Assembly (NCBI RefSeq): GCF_026126425.1
Contig: NZ_JAFMPW010000004.1
Location: 236,197 to 300,196 of the forward strand
Length of the DNA stretch: 64,000 nt
Direction of reading: 5' to 3'
Origin: Muriicola sp. Z0-33
GTDB taxonomy: Bacteria; Bacteroidota; Bacteroidia; Flavobacteriales; Flavobacteriaceae
The position numbers were made by a program, and so were the translations under genes. This document shows, piece after piece, positions 36,657 to 45,910 of the stretch; positions within the stretch are counted from its first letter, which is position 1, and every line of letters begins with the position of its first letter. The notes under the pieces were generated by a model. It searched no databases. It saw only the letters and a list, made by a program, of their open reading frames with translations, and was not told the DNA's origin.

Positions 36657-39491
36657 ATGGCAGACCAAAAACGACTTTTTCTATTAGACGCTTATGCCCT
36701 GATATTCAGAGGCTATTATGCACTTATTAAAAACCCAAGAATTAATTCAAAGGGTATGGACACCAGTGCCATAATGGGCTTTGTAAATTCTTTATTCGAT
36801 GTAATCAAAAGAGAAAAGCCAGATCATCTTGCCGTTTGTTTTGACAAGGGAGGCAGTACTGAACGAACAGAAATATTTCCCGAATACAAGGCAAACCGCG
36901 ATGAAACACCTGATGCCATCAAGGTGGCCGTTCCTTTTATCCAGGAGATCTTAAAAGCTATGCATATCCCTGTGGTGGTCTTAGAGGGCTGGGAAGCCGA
37001 TGATATAATAGGCACCCTGGCCAAACAGGCCGAAAAGGAAGATTATAAAGTGTATATGGTGACCCCTGATAAAGACTTTGGTCAATTGGTCTCCGAAAAC
37101 ATCTTTATGTATCGCCCGGCACGTATGGGAAATGGCATTGAAATCTGGGGGATACCTGAGGTTCAGAAGAGGTTTGGGGTAGAACGCCCGGAACAGGTCA
37201 TAGACTATCTGGGAATGATGGGTGATGCGAGTGATAATATACCGGGGCTGCCAGGGGTTGGTGATAAAACGGCTAAAAAGTTCCTCCAGGAATTTGGCTC
37301 TATGGAGGAGTTGCTTGCCAATACCGATAAATTAAGAGGGAAGATGAAAGAAAAGGTGGAAGAAAATGCAGAACTGGGATTACTTTCCAAGAAACTTGCC
37401 ACCATTTGTATAGACTGCGATGTAAAATTTAACGCAGAGAATTATGAACTTTCCATGCCAGATAGCACTAAGGTGCAAGAGATTTTTGAAGAACTTGAAT
37501 TTCGGCGTTTAAAAGATCAGTTTATCAAGATTTTTTCAGGAGAACAAGACAGCTCTGCGGAGAAGGCCACTAAGGAGGTAACAAAACCAAAGCAATCACA
37601 AGAAGCAGGGAGCGGGCAATTTTCTCTATTTGGAAATAACGGAGATGTTGGCGCAACAATCAAAGAAGTAAGTGGCCGCAATACTATAAAAGACGTCTCA
37701 CACCTTTATCAAAGTGTTACCGGAGGGATGGCTTTGGAATTGTTTCTGCAAAACCTGATGCAGCAATCACAGGTATGTTTTGATACTGAAACCACCTCTC
37801 TTAATCCGTTGGAAGCTGAGCTGGTAGGAATTGCATTTAGTTGGGAAGCGGCTAAAGGGTTTTATGTTCCTTTTCCCGAGGAAAAAGATGAAGCACAGGC
37901 ATTAATTGAACAATTACGTCCATTTTTTGAGGCCGAAGGAATAGAAAAAATTGGTCAGAATCTCAAGTACGATATTAAGGTCTTACAGAAATATAATATC
38001 GTCGTAAAGGGAAAATTATTTGATACCATGTTGGCACACTATCTGATCAACCCGGATATGCGACATAATATGGATGTGCTTTCAGAAACCTATCTCAACT
38101 ATACTCCGATCTCAATTACTGAACTGATAGGCAAAAAAGGTAAAAATCAACTATCGATGAGAGCGGTGCCCCTGGATCAGCAGACAGAATACGCTGTTGA
38201 AGATGCTGATATTACTTTTCAATTGGCAAATCATTTCCGACCAGAATTGGCACAGGCAAATACTGAGAAGCTATTCAATGAAATTGAAATTCCCTTGTTG
38301 AGGGTACTTGCCGATATGGAAATGGAAGGTATTAATCTGGATAAAGAATTTTTAAATTCCCTATCTGAAGACCTGGAAAGTGATATTGAACAACTGGTAC
38401 AGAAAATCTATAAGGAAGCCGGGCAGGAATTTAATATTGCCTCTCCAAAACAATTAGGTGAAATCCTTTTTGATAAAATGAAACTGGTAGAGAAGCCAAA
38501 GAAAACCAGGACCGGTCAGTACAGCACTGCAGAAGATGTATTGTCTTATTTGGCTAAAGACCATGAAATTATACGGAATGTACTTGAATACAGAGGTCTT
38601 AGCAAGTTAAAAAGCACCTATGTGGATGCCTTGCCTGAGCAGGTAGCACCGTCTACAGGAAGAGTTCATACAGCGTACATGCAAGCAGTAGCTGCTACCG
38701 GAAGGTTGAGTAGCAACAATCCAAACTTGCAAAACATTCCCATAAGAACAGAACGGGGAAGGCAGGTGCGAAAAGCATTTATTCCCAGAGACGAAAATCA
38801 TATTTTGCTGGCAGCAGATTATTCACAGATAGAACTTAGAATAATTGCCGCCCTTAGCAAGGAAACTACCATGATAGAAGCCTTTAAAAATGGAGAGGAC
38901 ATCCATGCGTCCACGGCTTCCAAGGTATTTAATATCCCGCTTGATGAAGTTACCAGGGAACAACGGAGCAATGCCAAAACCGTTAATTTTGGAATTATAT
39001 ACGGAGTTTCAGCATTTGGCCTGAGCAATCAGACAGAATTGTCCAGGACCGAGGCTAAAGAACTTATTGAAACCTATTACAAGACCTATCCAAAACTCAG
39101 AAATTATATGAGTGATCAGATAGATTTTGCCAGGGAAAATGGTTATGTACAAACCGTACTAGGTCGCCGCAGATATTTAAAAGATATCAATGGAAGTAAT
39201 CAGGTGGTAAGAGGAGCCGCAGAGCGTAACGCAATCAATGCCCCAATCCAGGGAAGTGCCGCGGACATTATTAAAATTGCAATGATCAACATTTACAACA
39301 AACTGGAAGCAGGGAATTACAGGACAAAAATGCTACTTCAGGTTCATGATGAACTGGTATTTGATGTTTACAAACCGGAATTGGAAGAGTTGAAGGTGAT
39401 GATCAAGACCGAAATGGAAAATGCTTTTCAACTTGAAGTACCGTTGGTGGTAGAATTGGGTGAAGGAGACAATTGGCTGCAGGCACATTAA
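36657..39491 (+). CDS. polA: DNA polymerase I
   Basis: PolA fills gaps and removes RNA primers. The 944 residues include an N-terminal 5'-3' exonuclease (DAYALIFRGYYAL and GDASDNIPGLPGVGDKTA), a middle 3'-5' exonuclease, and the polymerase domain. The proofreading site looks complete: DTETTSL (Exo I), GQNLKYD (Exo II) and YAVEDAD (Exo III). Polymerase motifs A (DYSQIELRI), B (RSNAKTVNFGIIYG) and C (QVHDELVFD) are present. No terminator is clear in the 208 bases that follow. Confidence 0.98.
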   Translation: MADQKRLFLLDAYALIFRGYYALIKNPRINSKGMDTSAIMGFVNSLFDVIKREKPDHLAVCFDKGGSTERTEIFPEYKANRDETPDAIKVAVPFIQEILKAMHIPVVVLEGWEADDIIGTLAKQAEKEDYKVYMVTPDKDFGQLVSENIFMYRPARMGNGIEIWGIPEVQKRFGVERPEQVIDYLGMMGDASDNIPGLPGVGDKTAKKFLQEFGSMEELLANTDKLRGKMKEKVEENAELGLLSKKLATICIDCDVKFNAENYELSMPDSTKVQEIFEELEFRRLKDQFIKIFSGEQDSSAEKATKEVTKPKQSQEAGSGQFSLFGNNGDVGATIKEVSGRNTIKDVSHLYQSVTGGMALELFLQNLMQQSQVCFDTETTSLNPLEAELVGIAFSWEAAKGFYVPFPEEKDEAQALIEQLRPFFEAEGIEKIGQNLKYDIKVLQKYNIVVKGKLFDTMLAHYLINPDMRHNMDVLSETYLNYTPISITELIGKKGKNQLSMRAVPLDQQTEYAVEDADITFQLANHFRPELAQANTEKLFNEIEIPLLRVLADMEMEGINLDKEFLNSLSEDLESDIEQLVQKIYKEAGQEFNIASPKQLGEILFDKMKLVEKPKKTRTGQYSTAEDVLSYLAKDHEIIRNVLEYRGLSKLKSTYVDALPEQVAPSTGRVHTAYMQAVAATGRLSSNNPNLQNIPIRTERGRQVRKAFIPRDENHILLAADYSQIELRIIAALSKETTMIEAFKNGEDIHASTASKVFNIPLDEVTREQRSNAKTVNFGIIYGVSAFGLSNQTELSRTEAKELIETYYKTYPKLRNYMSDQIDFARENGYVQTVLGRRRYLKDINGSNQVVRGAAERNAINAPIQGSAADIIKIAMINIYNKLEAGNYRTKMLLQVHDELVFDVYKPELEELKVMIKTEMENAFQLEVPLVVELGEGDNWLQAH

Positions 39492-39699
39492 AGCCCGAGA
39501 CTACCTTTAAAATTTTACATCAGCAACCAGGTACAAAAATAGTTCTTATTTAAGGGGTATTAAGGTCCCTGGTAAAACTTGAACTTGCTTCACTAAGCAT
39601 CTGTTCCTGCTCCAAGTTTCCTCCATTAAACTTTATAGCTATTAAAACAAACCCTGTATCTTTAAGGGAAACTTATGCCATTTACATTAATTTGAAAAT

Positions 39700-41025
39700 A
39701 TGACAAATTTTAAAATTAATATCAGGTACGTAATTATTGTTGTAACAGGCCTGATTTTATACACCATCGCGTTAACCGGAGTGTCAAGGTTAGTATTTAA
39801 ATCTCCTGACCAGGGAAAAAATGCCGTGGGGAGTTTTATCTCAAACATGGTAATTAAAAGCAGTGATGTCTCCAAGAATATTAGATTATTGTTGTTAAAA
39901 CAGCCTTACTACTTTAGAAATCAATCTGATAAGGATGGCTTTACTTACTTCTCAAAAGATATAAATGAGTATCCAAAACTCCTGGTTTCCTTTAAAACAG
40001 GAAGTTTTGATTCCAGAATTCAATTACTCGACATAAAGACCGGCGAAGAGATTAAAGAATGGGTCCCCGATGCCAAACTGGTATCCAAGTTATCGTATAG
40101 CGAGCAACAGCCCAGGGAATTTGAAAAAGGAGCAGATTTAAATTTTGGTCATCCCATACTTATGAAAGATTCTTCCATTGTCTTTCAGACGGGCTTTTCT
40201 ATTGTTAAGATAAATTCTGACAGTGAAATTGAATGGGTCAATAATGAGAATATGTTTCATCATTCCCTTGAACTGGATGCTGACGGAAATATTTATGCCA
40301 CAGGCAGTAGTTTTAATTCACTATCCCATAATTTTCTTCCTGATACAGTAAATGTTTACAGAAAAAACTTCCAGGAAAATATTATCATTAAGATAGATGC
40401 CAACACAGGTAAAACAATGCTTACTAAAAGTATTATCCATCTTCTTGAGGAAAACGGCCTTGAAAAACTCGTTTATAATAATGGCAACATCATTAATGAC
40501 CCAATACATTTAAACGATGTTCAACCAGCTCTTAAAGATGGTAAATATTGGAAAAAAGACGATCTCCTTCTCTCATGCAGAAGCTTGTCCATGGTGTTTT
40601 TGTATCGCCCTGAGACAAATAAAATTATTTGGTCACAGCAAGGGCCATGGTTATCTCAACATGATCCTGATTTTCACGGAGAGAGTGGCATAGTGGTATT
40701 TGGTAATGATGTAATTTTTGATACCCCCAGAGGGCAATTCATAAAAAACGGGTATCATTTTGTAAACGAGACCAACCAAATTTATCTCTATGATTTTGAA
40801 AAGGATACCACAACAACCCCTTTTAAAACGCTCTTACAAAAGGAGGGAATAAGAACACCTACGCAAGGTAGGTCTGAGATACTGCCAAACGGGGATATTT
40901 TTATTGAAGAAACGGATATTGGCAGGATAATTTTCGGTGATTCTATAATGAAAAAAGCAACTTTCGTCAAAAGAATCGATGAGGCTCATATCACGGAATT
41001 AAAATGGAGCAGAATTATTTATTAA
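39700..41025 (+). CDS. Arylsulfotransferase (ASST)-like beta-propeller protein
   Basis: The 441 residues have one N-terminal membrane anchor (about 10-30) and then a repeat-rich beta-propeller like that of arylsulfate sulfotransferases. Family-like elements are MFHHSLELDADGNIYATG, DPIHLNDVQPALKDG, the LLSCRSLSMVFLYRP strand, and GPWLSQHDPDFHG with candidate catalytic histidines. ASST enzymes move a sulfate group between phenolic compounds without PAPS. The match is by domain style, so the activity is not proved. It could also be a non-enzymatic surface propeller. Confidence 0.72.
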   Translation: MTNFKINIRYVIIVVTGLILYTIALTGVSRLVFKSPDQGKNAVGSFISNMVIKSSDVSKNIRLLLLKQPYYFRNQSDKDGFTYFSKDINEYPKLLVSFKTGSFDSRIQLLDIKTGEEIKEWVPDAKLVSKLSYSEQQPREFEKGADLNFGHPILMKDSSIVFQTGFSIVKINSDSEIEWVNNENMFHHSLELDADGNIYATGSSFNSLSHNFLPDTVNVYRKNFQENIIIKIDANTGKTMLTKSIIHLLEENGLEKLVYNNGNIINDPIHLNDVQPALKDGKYWKKDDLLLSCRSLSMVFLYRPETNKIIWSQQGPWLSQHDPDFHGESGIVVFGNDVIFDTPRGQFIKNGYHFVNETNQIYLYDFEKDTTTTPFKTLLQKEGIRTPTQGRSEILPNGDIFIEETDIGRIIFGDSIMKKATFVKRIDEAHITELKWSRIIY

Positions 41026-41183
41026 GTTCCAGTGATTTAAGAAAATATTATGAGCATTATAACATTTTAGAAGTACTGCACCGACTATAAATTCGTTTTT
41101 AAAATAAATGATCAAATAGAAGTAAGCGATTCAGCTGAAGAATTGCTGGTCTTTTTTGTTATTATCTCATCCCTAAAAATCTA

Positions 41184-41516
41184 ATGAAGCCTATATTAAC
41201 TTTTCTTTTGTTGATGTCTTTTACTTTGGCGGTAAACGCACAACTTAGTGAACGCGTGGAAGATTTTCCAGCAAAATCGGAAATCATTGTATTTCCAAAT
41301 CCCGCAAAGAATACTGTACATATTTTGGGCCTGGCAGATAGCCATAAAGCTTCAATTACAATTCGCAATACTTCAGGCGAGGTGGTTTTACAACATCGTT
41401 GGGCAATTCGTAATAATTCTGTAAGCATTCCTATCCCAAATCTCAAATCCGGAATTTACATGCTCTTCATAACCTCCAAAGAGCAACAGATAAAGAGAAA
41501 ATTCTATAAAAAATAA
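41184..41516 (+). CDS. Stand-alone T9SS type A sorting domain protein
   Basis: The 110-residue protein consists of a signal peptide (MKPILTFLLLMSFTLAVNAQ) and, after a short linker, a type IX secretion C-terminal sorting domain: VFPNPAKNTVHI, the ASITIRNTSGEVV strand and the final LKSGIYMLFIT. The sorting domain usually sits behind a large passenger, but here almost nothing precedes it. It may be a small secreted protein, a remnant of a longer gene or an adaptor for surface assembly. It ends at a bidirectional terminator shared with the convergent lipocalin-like gene. Confidence 0.85.
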   Translation: MKPILTFLLLMSFTLAVNAQLSERVEDFPAKSEIIVFPNPAKNTVHILGLADSHKASITIRNTSGEVVLQHRWAIRNNSVSIPIPNLKSGIYMLFITSKEQQIKRKFYKK

Positions 41517-41545
41517 GCTAGTTGCAGTAGATAATAAAGGCCATA

Positions 41546-41578
41546 AAAAAAGCCCCATGGAGATCCATGGAGCTTTTA
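41546..41578. terminator. Bidirectional terminator between convergent genes
   Basis: AAAGC and GCTTT enclose the stem CCATGGA-GA-TCCATGG with one mismatch. Runs of A before and T after give U-rich tails on both strands. It separates the T9SS gene from the lipocalin-like gene. Confidence 0.85.
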
Positions 41579-41596
41579 AATTGTAAAATAATTTGT

Positions 41597-42100
41597 TTAT
41601 CGCCTTATAAAAATAAGTTGTCCTCCAGTGTTGAAATTAGGGATATCCAGGTCTGCGGCATCCACGGTCATCGTATTCCCTGAAATACTTACATCTACTG
41701 ATACGGTTTGGGCATTCTCATCAACAAAAGTAACTACTTGTCCGTCATAGGTATACGTACTGTTATCCATATCACTTTGGGTAGGGCATGGTACATCTAA
41801 GCCTGTTCCGCTTCCATTCACATTAATTTCAAGATAATTCACAGAATTTTCCGTTATCACCGTCAAATCCTGATTAAATGTAAGGGAAAGAATAAAACAG
41901 TCTTTTGCGGTTAAGAAATTAAGCAGGTCTCTGCCATTCTTTTCATCATCGCTAGCCGTGGCATTATCTATCATTAATTCATGGGCGTCCCAGGTTCCTT
42001 CAATATTACTTGCCTCGGAGCCAGCATCTTCTTTATCGGATGAACAGGAAAAAGCAACAACAGCGGCCATCAAAAGCATCAATACATTACGTTTCATCAT
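41597..42100 (-). CDS. Lipocalin-like lipoprotein
   Basis: The 167 residues begin with a lipoprotein signal (lipobox AFSC, Cys near 19) followed by a Ser/Asp/Glu-rich spacer. The rest, starting IEGTWDAHELMID, resembles the lipocalin-like domain common in Bacteroidota lipoproteins: short beta strands with FNQDLTVIT and VVTFVDENAQTVSVDVSISG. It has two cysteines (near 67 and 106) that could form a disulfide. Ligand and role are unknown. It lies 72 bases downstream of the DUF5916 gene and may be cotranscribed with it. Confidence 0.78.
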   Translation of the reverse strand: MMKRNVLMLLMAAVVAFSCSSDKEDAGSEASNIEGTWDAHELMIDNATASDDEKNGRDLLNFLTAKDCFILSLTFNQDLTVITENSVNYLEINVNGSGTGLDVPCPTQSDMDNSTYTYDGQVVTFVDENAQTVSVDVSISGNTMTVDAADLDIPNFNTGGQLIFIRR

Positions 42101-42172
42101 ATGTAGTTTAAAGAGTTAAGTACGGAAAAAACGCAAAATTTTGGCCGATAGTATATCAATTGCTGCTCTTTC

Positions 42173-44824
42173 TTAGAAAACAAACCTATATGTAGCCTTT
42201 AAAAGGAAGATATTCATAGGTTTCTCACCCCCAAAAACGTTATCCCCTAAACTTCTTAAAAGTCCTTCAGAAGGATCCCCTGATTGTGAAATATCCTGAG
42301 ACCAGACAAGAAATATCTCCGATCCCGGGATGTATTCCCAGCGTATTACCAAATTAGACCTGAACTGAATAAATGAAAAATCGGGATCTCCAAAGCTAAA
42401 ATCTGAGGTCCCGTTCATATCTTCATCGACAAAATACTCGCCATCTACAATTGAAATTTGATTATCATCATATAGATTAATTCTGTCGTCAAATTCTTTA
42501 GCCATAGGATCTATGACATGCTTAAATTCTGAATACCTGCCTCTGGAGATAAAGGGTTGTCCCCAATACTGGATTGTGAGATTGGGGTTTATGGTGTAAT
42601 TAAGTCTGAAAGACATGCTAAGTGTCCTTTGTTCAATTTTTCCATTGAGATATCTTGTAGTACCATCAACATCTATATTATCTATAAATTGTAACTTATC
42701 ATTATTTATACGATAAGACGGAAATGCTGAAATTCTTAAGGCATTGGTGGGTTGATAAGAAAAACCTGCTTCTATAGAATAGTAGGCACTTGAGTCATCA
42801 AAGGCCTTAGCCCCATTATGGAATGCACTGAATCTTAATTTTTTCCTGCTATCCGTATTTATGCTATTCCAAAAACTAAATTCCTGCGATTGCCTTAACC
42901 TGGGGCCACCTCTTAGAGCAAAATTTGAATATAGTATCGGCCTGTAATTGAACCCTATATTTGTAAACCAGTTATTTTTCCAATTTTGCCAGCTATTTGT
43001 ATTGAATTGTAGTTGGTTGTGGTTCCCATCAAAATCCCAGACCGACCAGTGATTGTAATTGATTCCCACTCTTCTAAAAGTACTGTCTGGTTTTAGTGTC
43101 TGATAACCTATCCAGGTATAATGACGCATATCGTCGGCTTGTCTTTGAAAGCCAATATCGTTTAATTCCAGTTCAGGAGAACGCCAGGTAGCCCCGGTTT
43201 CAAATTTCCAATGCCCATCTCCTACTTTCCCCAATTGTATGTTGCCTCCTGAACCACTCATGGAGGTTCTGGTGGTATCTACTTCAACATGATCCGCACC
43301 AACTCTCTGAAACAAATGGGTTATAGATCTCTGGGTACTTTCAATGGCCTCTTCACTGCCTTTTACATGACTCCAAACCAAATTTCCCCCAATATACCAA
43401 TCCCGATCGTTCCATTGATGTTTAAAATCGAAACCGCCGGTATATGCAGATTTGTGTAAAAAGTCTAATTCGTCAGTCAGATCTTCCCGGTTAGTTGCTG
43501 TAAACATTCCTCCGATATAGGTATCACCATCATTCATGTCTTTTTGTAGCCTCCCCACCATATAATTGGTCAGGGGTTCAACAACTTCGCGCCTGCGATC
43601 ACCATTGCTGTCTATAGTTGCATGCCTTTTAGCGGTAATACTTTCTAATACCCCAATAGACCAGCCATCCTTAGTTTTACCACTAAACTTAGCAGCTCCC
43701 AAAATTGGAGTATTGTCTGGTTGGTCTACATATTCCCCGTCATTTGTATCCGGAAATCCCTGTGGGCTTCTGCCTATTCGCCGCGAATAAAATATGTTGT
43801 CGGCCCCAAAAGTGTTCCCGGCTTCTGACCTGGACACATTGAAGTCAAAAATATTGTTGTTTTCCACAAAAAAAGGTCGTCTTTCCTGGAAAAAGATCTG
43901 AAAGCCATCGAGTGCTATTCTTGAAGGGTCTGCGTCTACCTGGCCAAAATCTGGGTTGATGGTCAGATCTAGTGTCAGGTCATTAGTAATTCCGATCTTA
44001 GCATCTAAGCCACCTGTAACATCAGCGTTATTTCCATCCCTAAAGGGGTTACCATCTTCAGCTTCAAAGGTTTCAAATTTAGCAACCGTGTACGGTTGTA
44101 TTTCAAGCTGTTTCTGTGGTTTTAAATTTATCAATCCGTGCATCTCACCAAATTCACTCACCCATCCTGGGGTATCTATTGGTTTTCTTTGCCAGAGGGA
44201 ACGTTCCTCTTCTCGGAAAAAACGCCTGGTAGATTGAAGCCCCCAAACCTGGTTTTTCTCATTCCCAAATTTTAGCTGACTCAACGGAATTCTCATCTCT
44301 GCTGTCCAGCCTTCTTCATCGATATTAGTCCTGGTGTACCAAATGGGATTCCAGCTTTCATCAAAATTGTTACCATTGTTGGAGATGAATTCGTCTCCTT
44401 TAACGCCGGCTGCAGTCACCGTAAATGAGAAGGCGGTCCTTTTATCAAAATAACTATCAATATTTATTTCTATCCAATCTCCGGAAAACCCATCCCTTCT
44501 GGAAAGTCTTTGTTCTATTTTCTCGGGCTCTGCATCATAACATTTAAAGGCAACATAGAGGTTCTTGTCGTCATAGACTATTTTAAATTTAGTCTGGAAG
44601 GTTGGCGAGGTATTTTCATCTGGCTGAAATTCTATATAATCTCCGCCCCATTCAACCAGATTCCAGCTTGGGTCATTAAGTAAACCATCAATGACAGGTG
44701 GCTTTTCTAAATTAAGAGCTTTAGTATTGTATATCTTTTTGGGAACCACTGTTGTTGTATCTTGCGCCGATAACGAAAAATGTATAGCGAAGACCGCACA
44801 GATTATCAGGAGGTTGGATTTCAT
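42173..44824 (-). CDS. DUF5916 outer-membrane protein with CBM9-like N-terminal domain
   Basis: The 883-residue exported protein (signal MKSNLLIICAVFAIHFSLSA) has an N-terminal CBM9-like sugar-binding-type domain (about 40-230, with KPPVIDGLLNDPSW and RTAFSFTVTAAGVKGDE) and then a long region rich in aromatic, alternating strands ending in Phe. The latter, with AGFSYQPTNALRISAFPSYR and closing LLKATYRFVF, is like a beta barrel of the DUF5916 family. It is probably an outer-membrane protein, perhaps linked with surface substrates. No TonB box is visible. Function is unknown. Confidence 0.85.
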   Translation of the reverse strand: MKSNLLIICAVFAIHFSLSAQDTTTVVPKKIYNTKALNLEKPPVIDGLLNDPSWNLVEWGGDYIEFQPDENTSPTFQTKFKIVYDDKNLYVAFKCYDAEPEKIEQRLSRRDGFSGDWIEINIDSYFDKRTAFSFTVTAAGVKGDEFISNNGNNFDESWNPIWYTRTNIDEEGWTAEMRIPLSQLKFGNEKNQVWGLQSTRRFFREEERSLWQRKPIDTPGWVSEFGEMHGLINLKPQKQLEIQPYTVAKFETFEAEDGNPFRDGNNADVTGGLDAKIGITNDLTLDLTINPDFGQVDADPSRIALDGFQIFFQERRPFFVENNNIFDFNVSRSEAGNTFGADNIFYSRRIGRSPQGFPDTNDGEYVDQPDNTPILGAAKFSGKTKDGWSIGVLESITAKRHATIDSNGDRRREVVEPLTNYMVGRLQKDMNDGDTYIGGMFTATNREDLTDELDFLHKSAYTGGFDFKHQWNDRDWYIGGNLVWSHVKGSEEAIESTQRSITHLFQRVGADHVEVDTTRTSMSGSGGNIQLGKVGDGHWKFETGATWRSPELELNDIGFQRQADDMRHYTWIGYQTLKPDSTFRRVGINYNHWSVWDFDGNHNQLQFNTNSWQNWKNNWFTNIGFNYRPILYSNFALRGGPRLRQSQEFSFWNSINTDSRKKLRFSAFHNGAKAFDDSSAYYSIEAGFSYQPTNALRISAFPSYRINNDKLQFIDNIDVDGTTRYLNGKIEQRTLSMSFRLNYTINPNLTIQYWGQPFISRGRYSEFKHVIDPMAKEFDDRINLYDDNQISIVDGEYFVDEDMNGTSDFSFGDPDFSFIQFRSNLVIRWEYIPGSEIFLVWSQDISQSGDPSEGLLRSLGDNVFGGEKPMNIFLLKATYRFVF

Positions 44825-44971
44825 GATTTGTGTTTGATGACTGATGTGCTTTAAAGACCGCTAATTTCCGAAGTAGTTACACTTATTGGCTTAAAATGCC
44901 GAATTTTTAACAAAAGTTTACCCCATAGCCGGCAGATAAAAAAAAACTAGAAATTTATGGGAAATAAGCGC

Positions 44972-45001
44972 TTGTATTTCAACTTAATAATTGTACATTT
45001 G
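44972..45001 (+). promoter_or_regulatory. Promoter of rplM-rpsI (TTG-N19-TACATTTG)
   Basis: TTG at 44972-44974 and TACATTTG at 44994-45001 are separated by 19 bases, a textbook Bacteroidota sigma-A promoter. It would start transcription at about 45006, leaving a leader of some 45 bases. Confidence 0.82.
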
Positions 45002-45004
45002 CAG

Positions 45005-45017
45005 CCCGTTAAACGGG
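45005..45017 (+). promoter_or_regulatory. Hairpin at the 5' end of the rplM leader
   Basis: CCCGT, loop TAA, ACGGG forms a small perfect hairpin placed right at the predicted transcript start of rplM-rpsI. It may stabilise the mRNA or bind a ribosomal protein; this is inference. Confidence 0.5.
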
Positions 45018-45049
45018 ATTAGTATGTTTAATCCATAAAAACTAAAGTA

Positions 45050-45505
45050 GTGGATACATTGAGCTACAAAACAATTTCCGCCAATAACAAGACTGTTGAT
45101 AAACAATGGTTATTGGTAAATGCCGAAGGAGAAACTTTAGGCCGTCTAGCTTCGAAAGTTGCTAAGTTGCTAAGAGGCAAGCATAAACCAAACTTTACAC
45201 CACATGTAGATTGTGGTGACAATGTGATTATCATTAACGCTGAAAAAATACAGCTTAGTGGTAACAAATGGGAAGACAAAACCTATCTTCGTTATACGGG
45301 TTATCCCGGAGGACAAAGAGCTACTACTGCCCAGGAGTTATTGGCTAAAAAGCCCGAAAGCATTGTAGAAAGAGCGGTTAAAGGGATGCTTCCAAAAAAT
45401 AGATTGGGTGCAGAATTATTCCGCAACCTAAGGGTCTATGTAGGCACAGAACACGGTCAGGAGGCTCAAAAGCCGACGGAGGTTAATTTAAAAGATTTTA
45501 AATAA
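45050..45505 (+). CDS. rplM: 50S ribosomal protein L13
   Basis: L13 (uL13) is an early assembly protein of the large subunit. The 151 residues contain the family core: [43 protein letters not shown] and the basic MLPKNRLG. The start is GTG, giving [13 protein letters not shown], which fits flavobacterial relatives in length. It has no Shine-Dalgarno sequence. rpsI follows after one base. Confidence 0.97.
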   Translation: MDTLSYKTISANNKTVDKQWLLVNAEGETLGRLASKVAKLLRGKHKPNFTPHVDCGDNVIIINAEKIQLSGNKWEDKTYLRYTGYPGGQRATTAQELLAKKPESIVERAVKGMLPKNRLGAELFRNLRVYVGTEHGQEAQKPTEVNLKDFK

Positions 45506-45506
45506 T

Positions 45507-45893
45507 ATGGAGGTGATTCATAAAATTGGCAGAAGAAAAACTGCTGTGGCAAGAGTATATGTTTCTGAAGGAAAAGGAAATATTACCGTGAATAAAAGGG
45601 ATTTAAATGAGTACTTCCCAACGGCCACATTACAATACAAAGTTAAGCAGCCATTTGCCCTGACAGACAACGAAAACAATTTTGATGTAAAAGTTAATGT
45701 CTACGGAGGTGGTATTACTGGTCAGGCGGAAGCTGTCAGATTGGCTTTATCCCGAGCGCTTTGTGAAATTGATGAAGAGAATAGAAGCGCCCTTAAACCA
45801 GAAGGATTGCTTACAAGAGACCCAAGAATGGTGGAACGTAAGAAATTTGGACAGAAGAAAGCAAGAAAGAAATTCCAGTTCTCAAAACGATAA
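45507..45893 (+). CDS. rpsI: 30S ribosomal protein S9
   Basis: S9 (uS9) binds the 30S head and its C-terminal tail reaches the P-site tRNA. The 128 residues show HKIGRRKTAVARVYV near the start, GGGITGQAEAVRLALSRAL in the middle and the basic KKARKKFQFSKR tail. It is the second gene of rplM-rpsI. The bases 45509-45517 (GGAGGTGAT) form a strong Shine-Dalgarno-like match lying on the start codon and first codons, which is unusual because flavobacterial genes rarely use this signal. Confidence 0.97.
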   Translation: MEVIHKIGRRKTAVARVYVSEGKGNITVNKRDLNEYFPTATLQYKVKQPFALTDNENNFDVKVNVYGGGITGQAEAVRLALSRALCEIDEENRSALKPEGLLTRDPRMVERKKFGQKKARKKFQFSKR

Positions 45894-45910
45894 TCTGGAA
45901 GTATACATAT

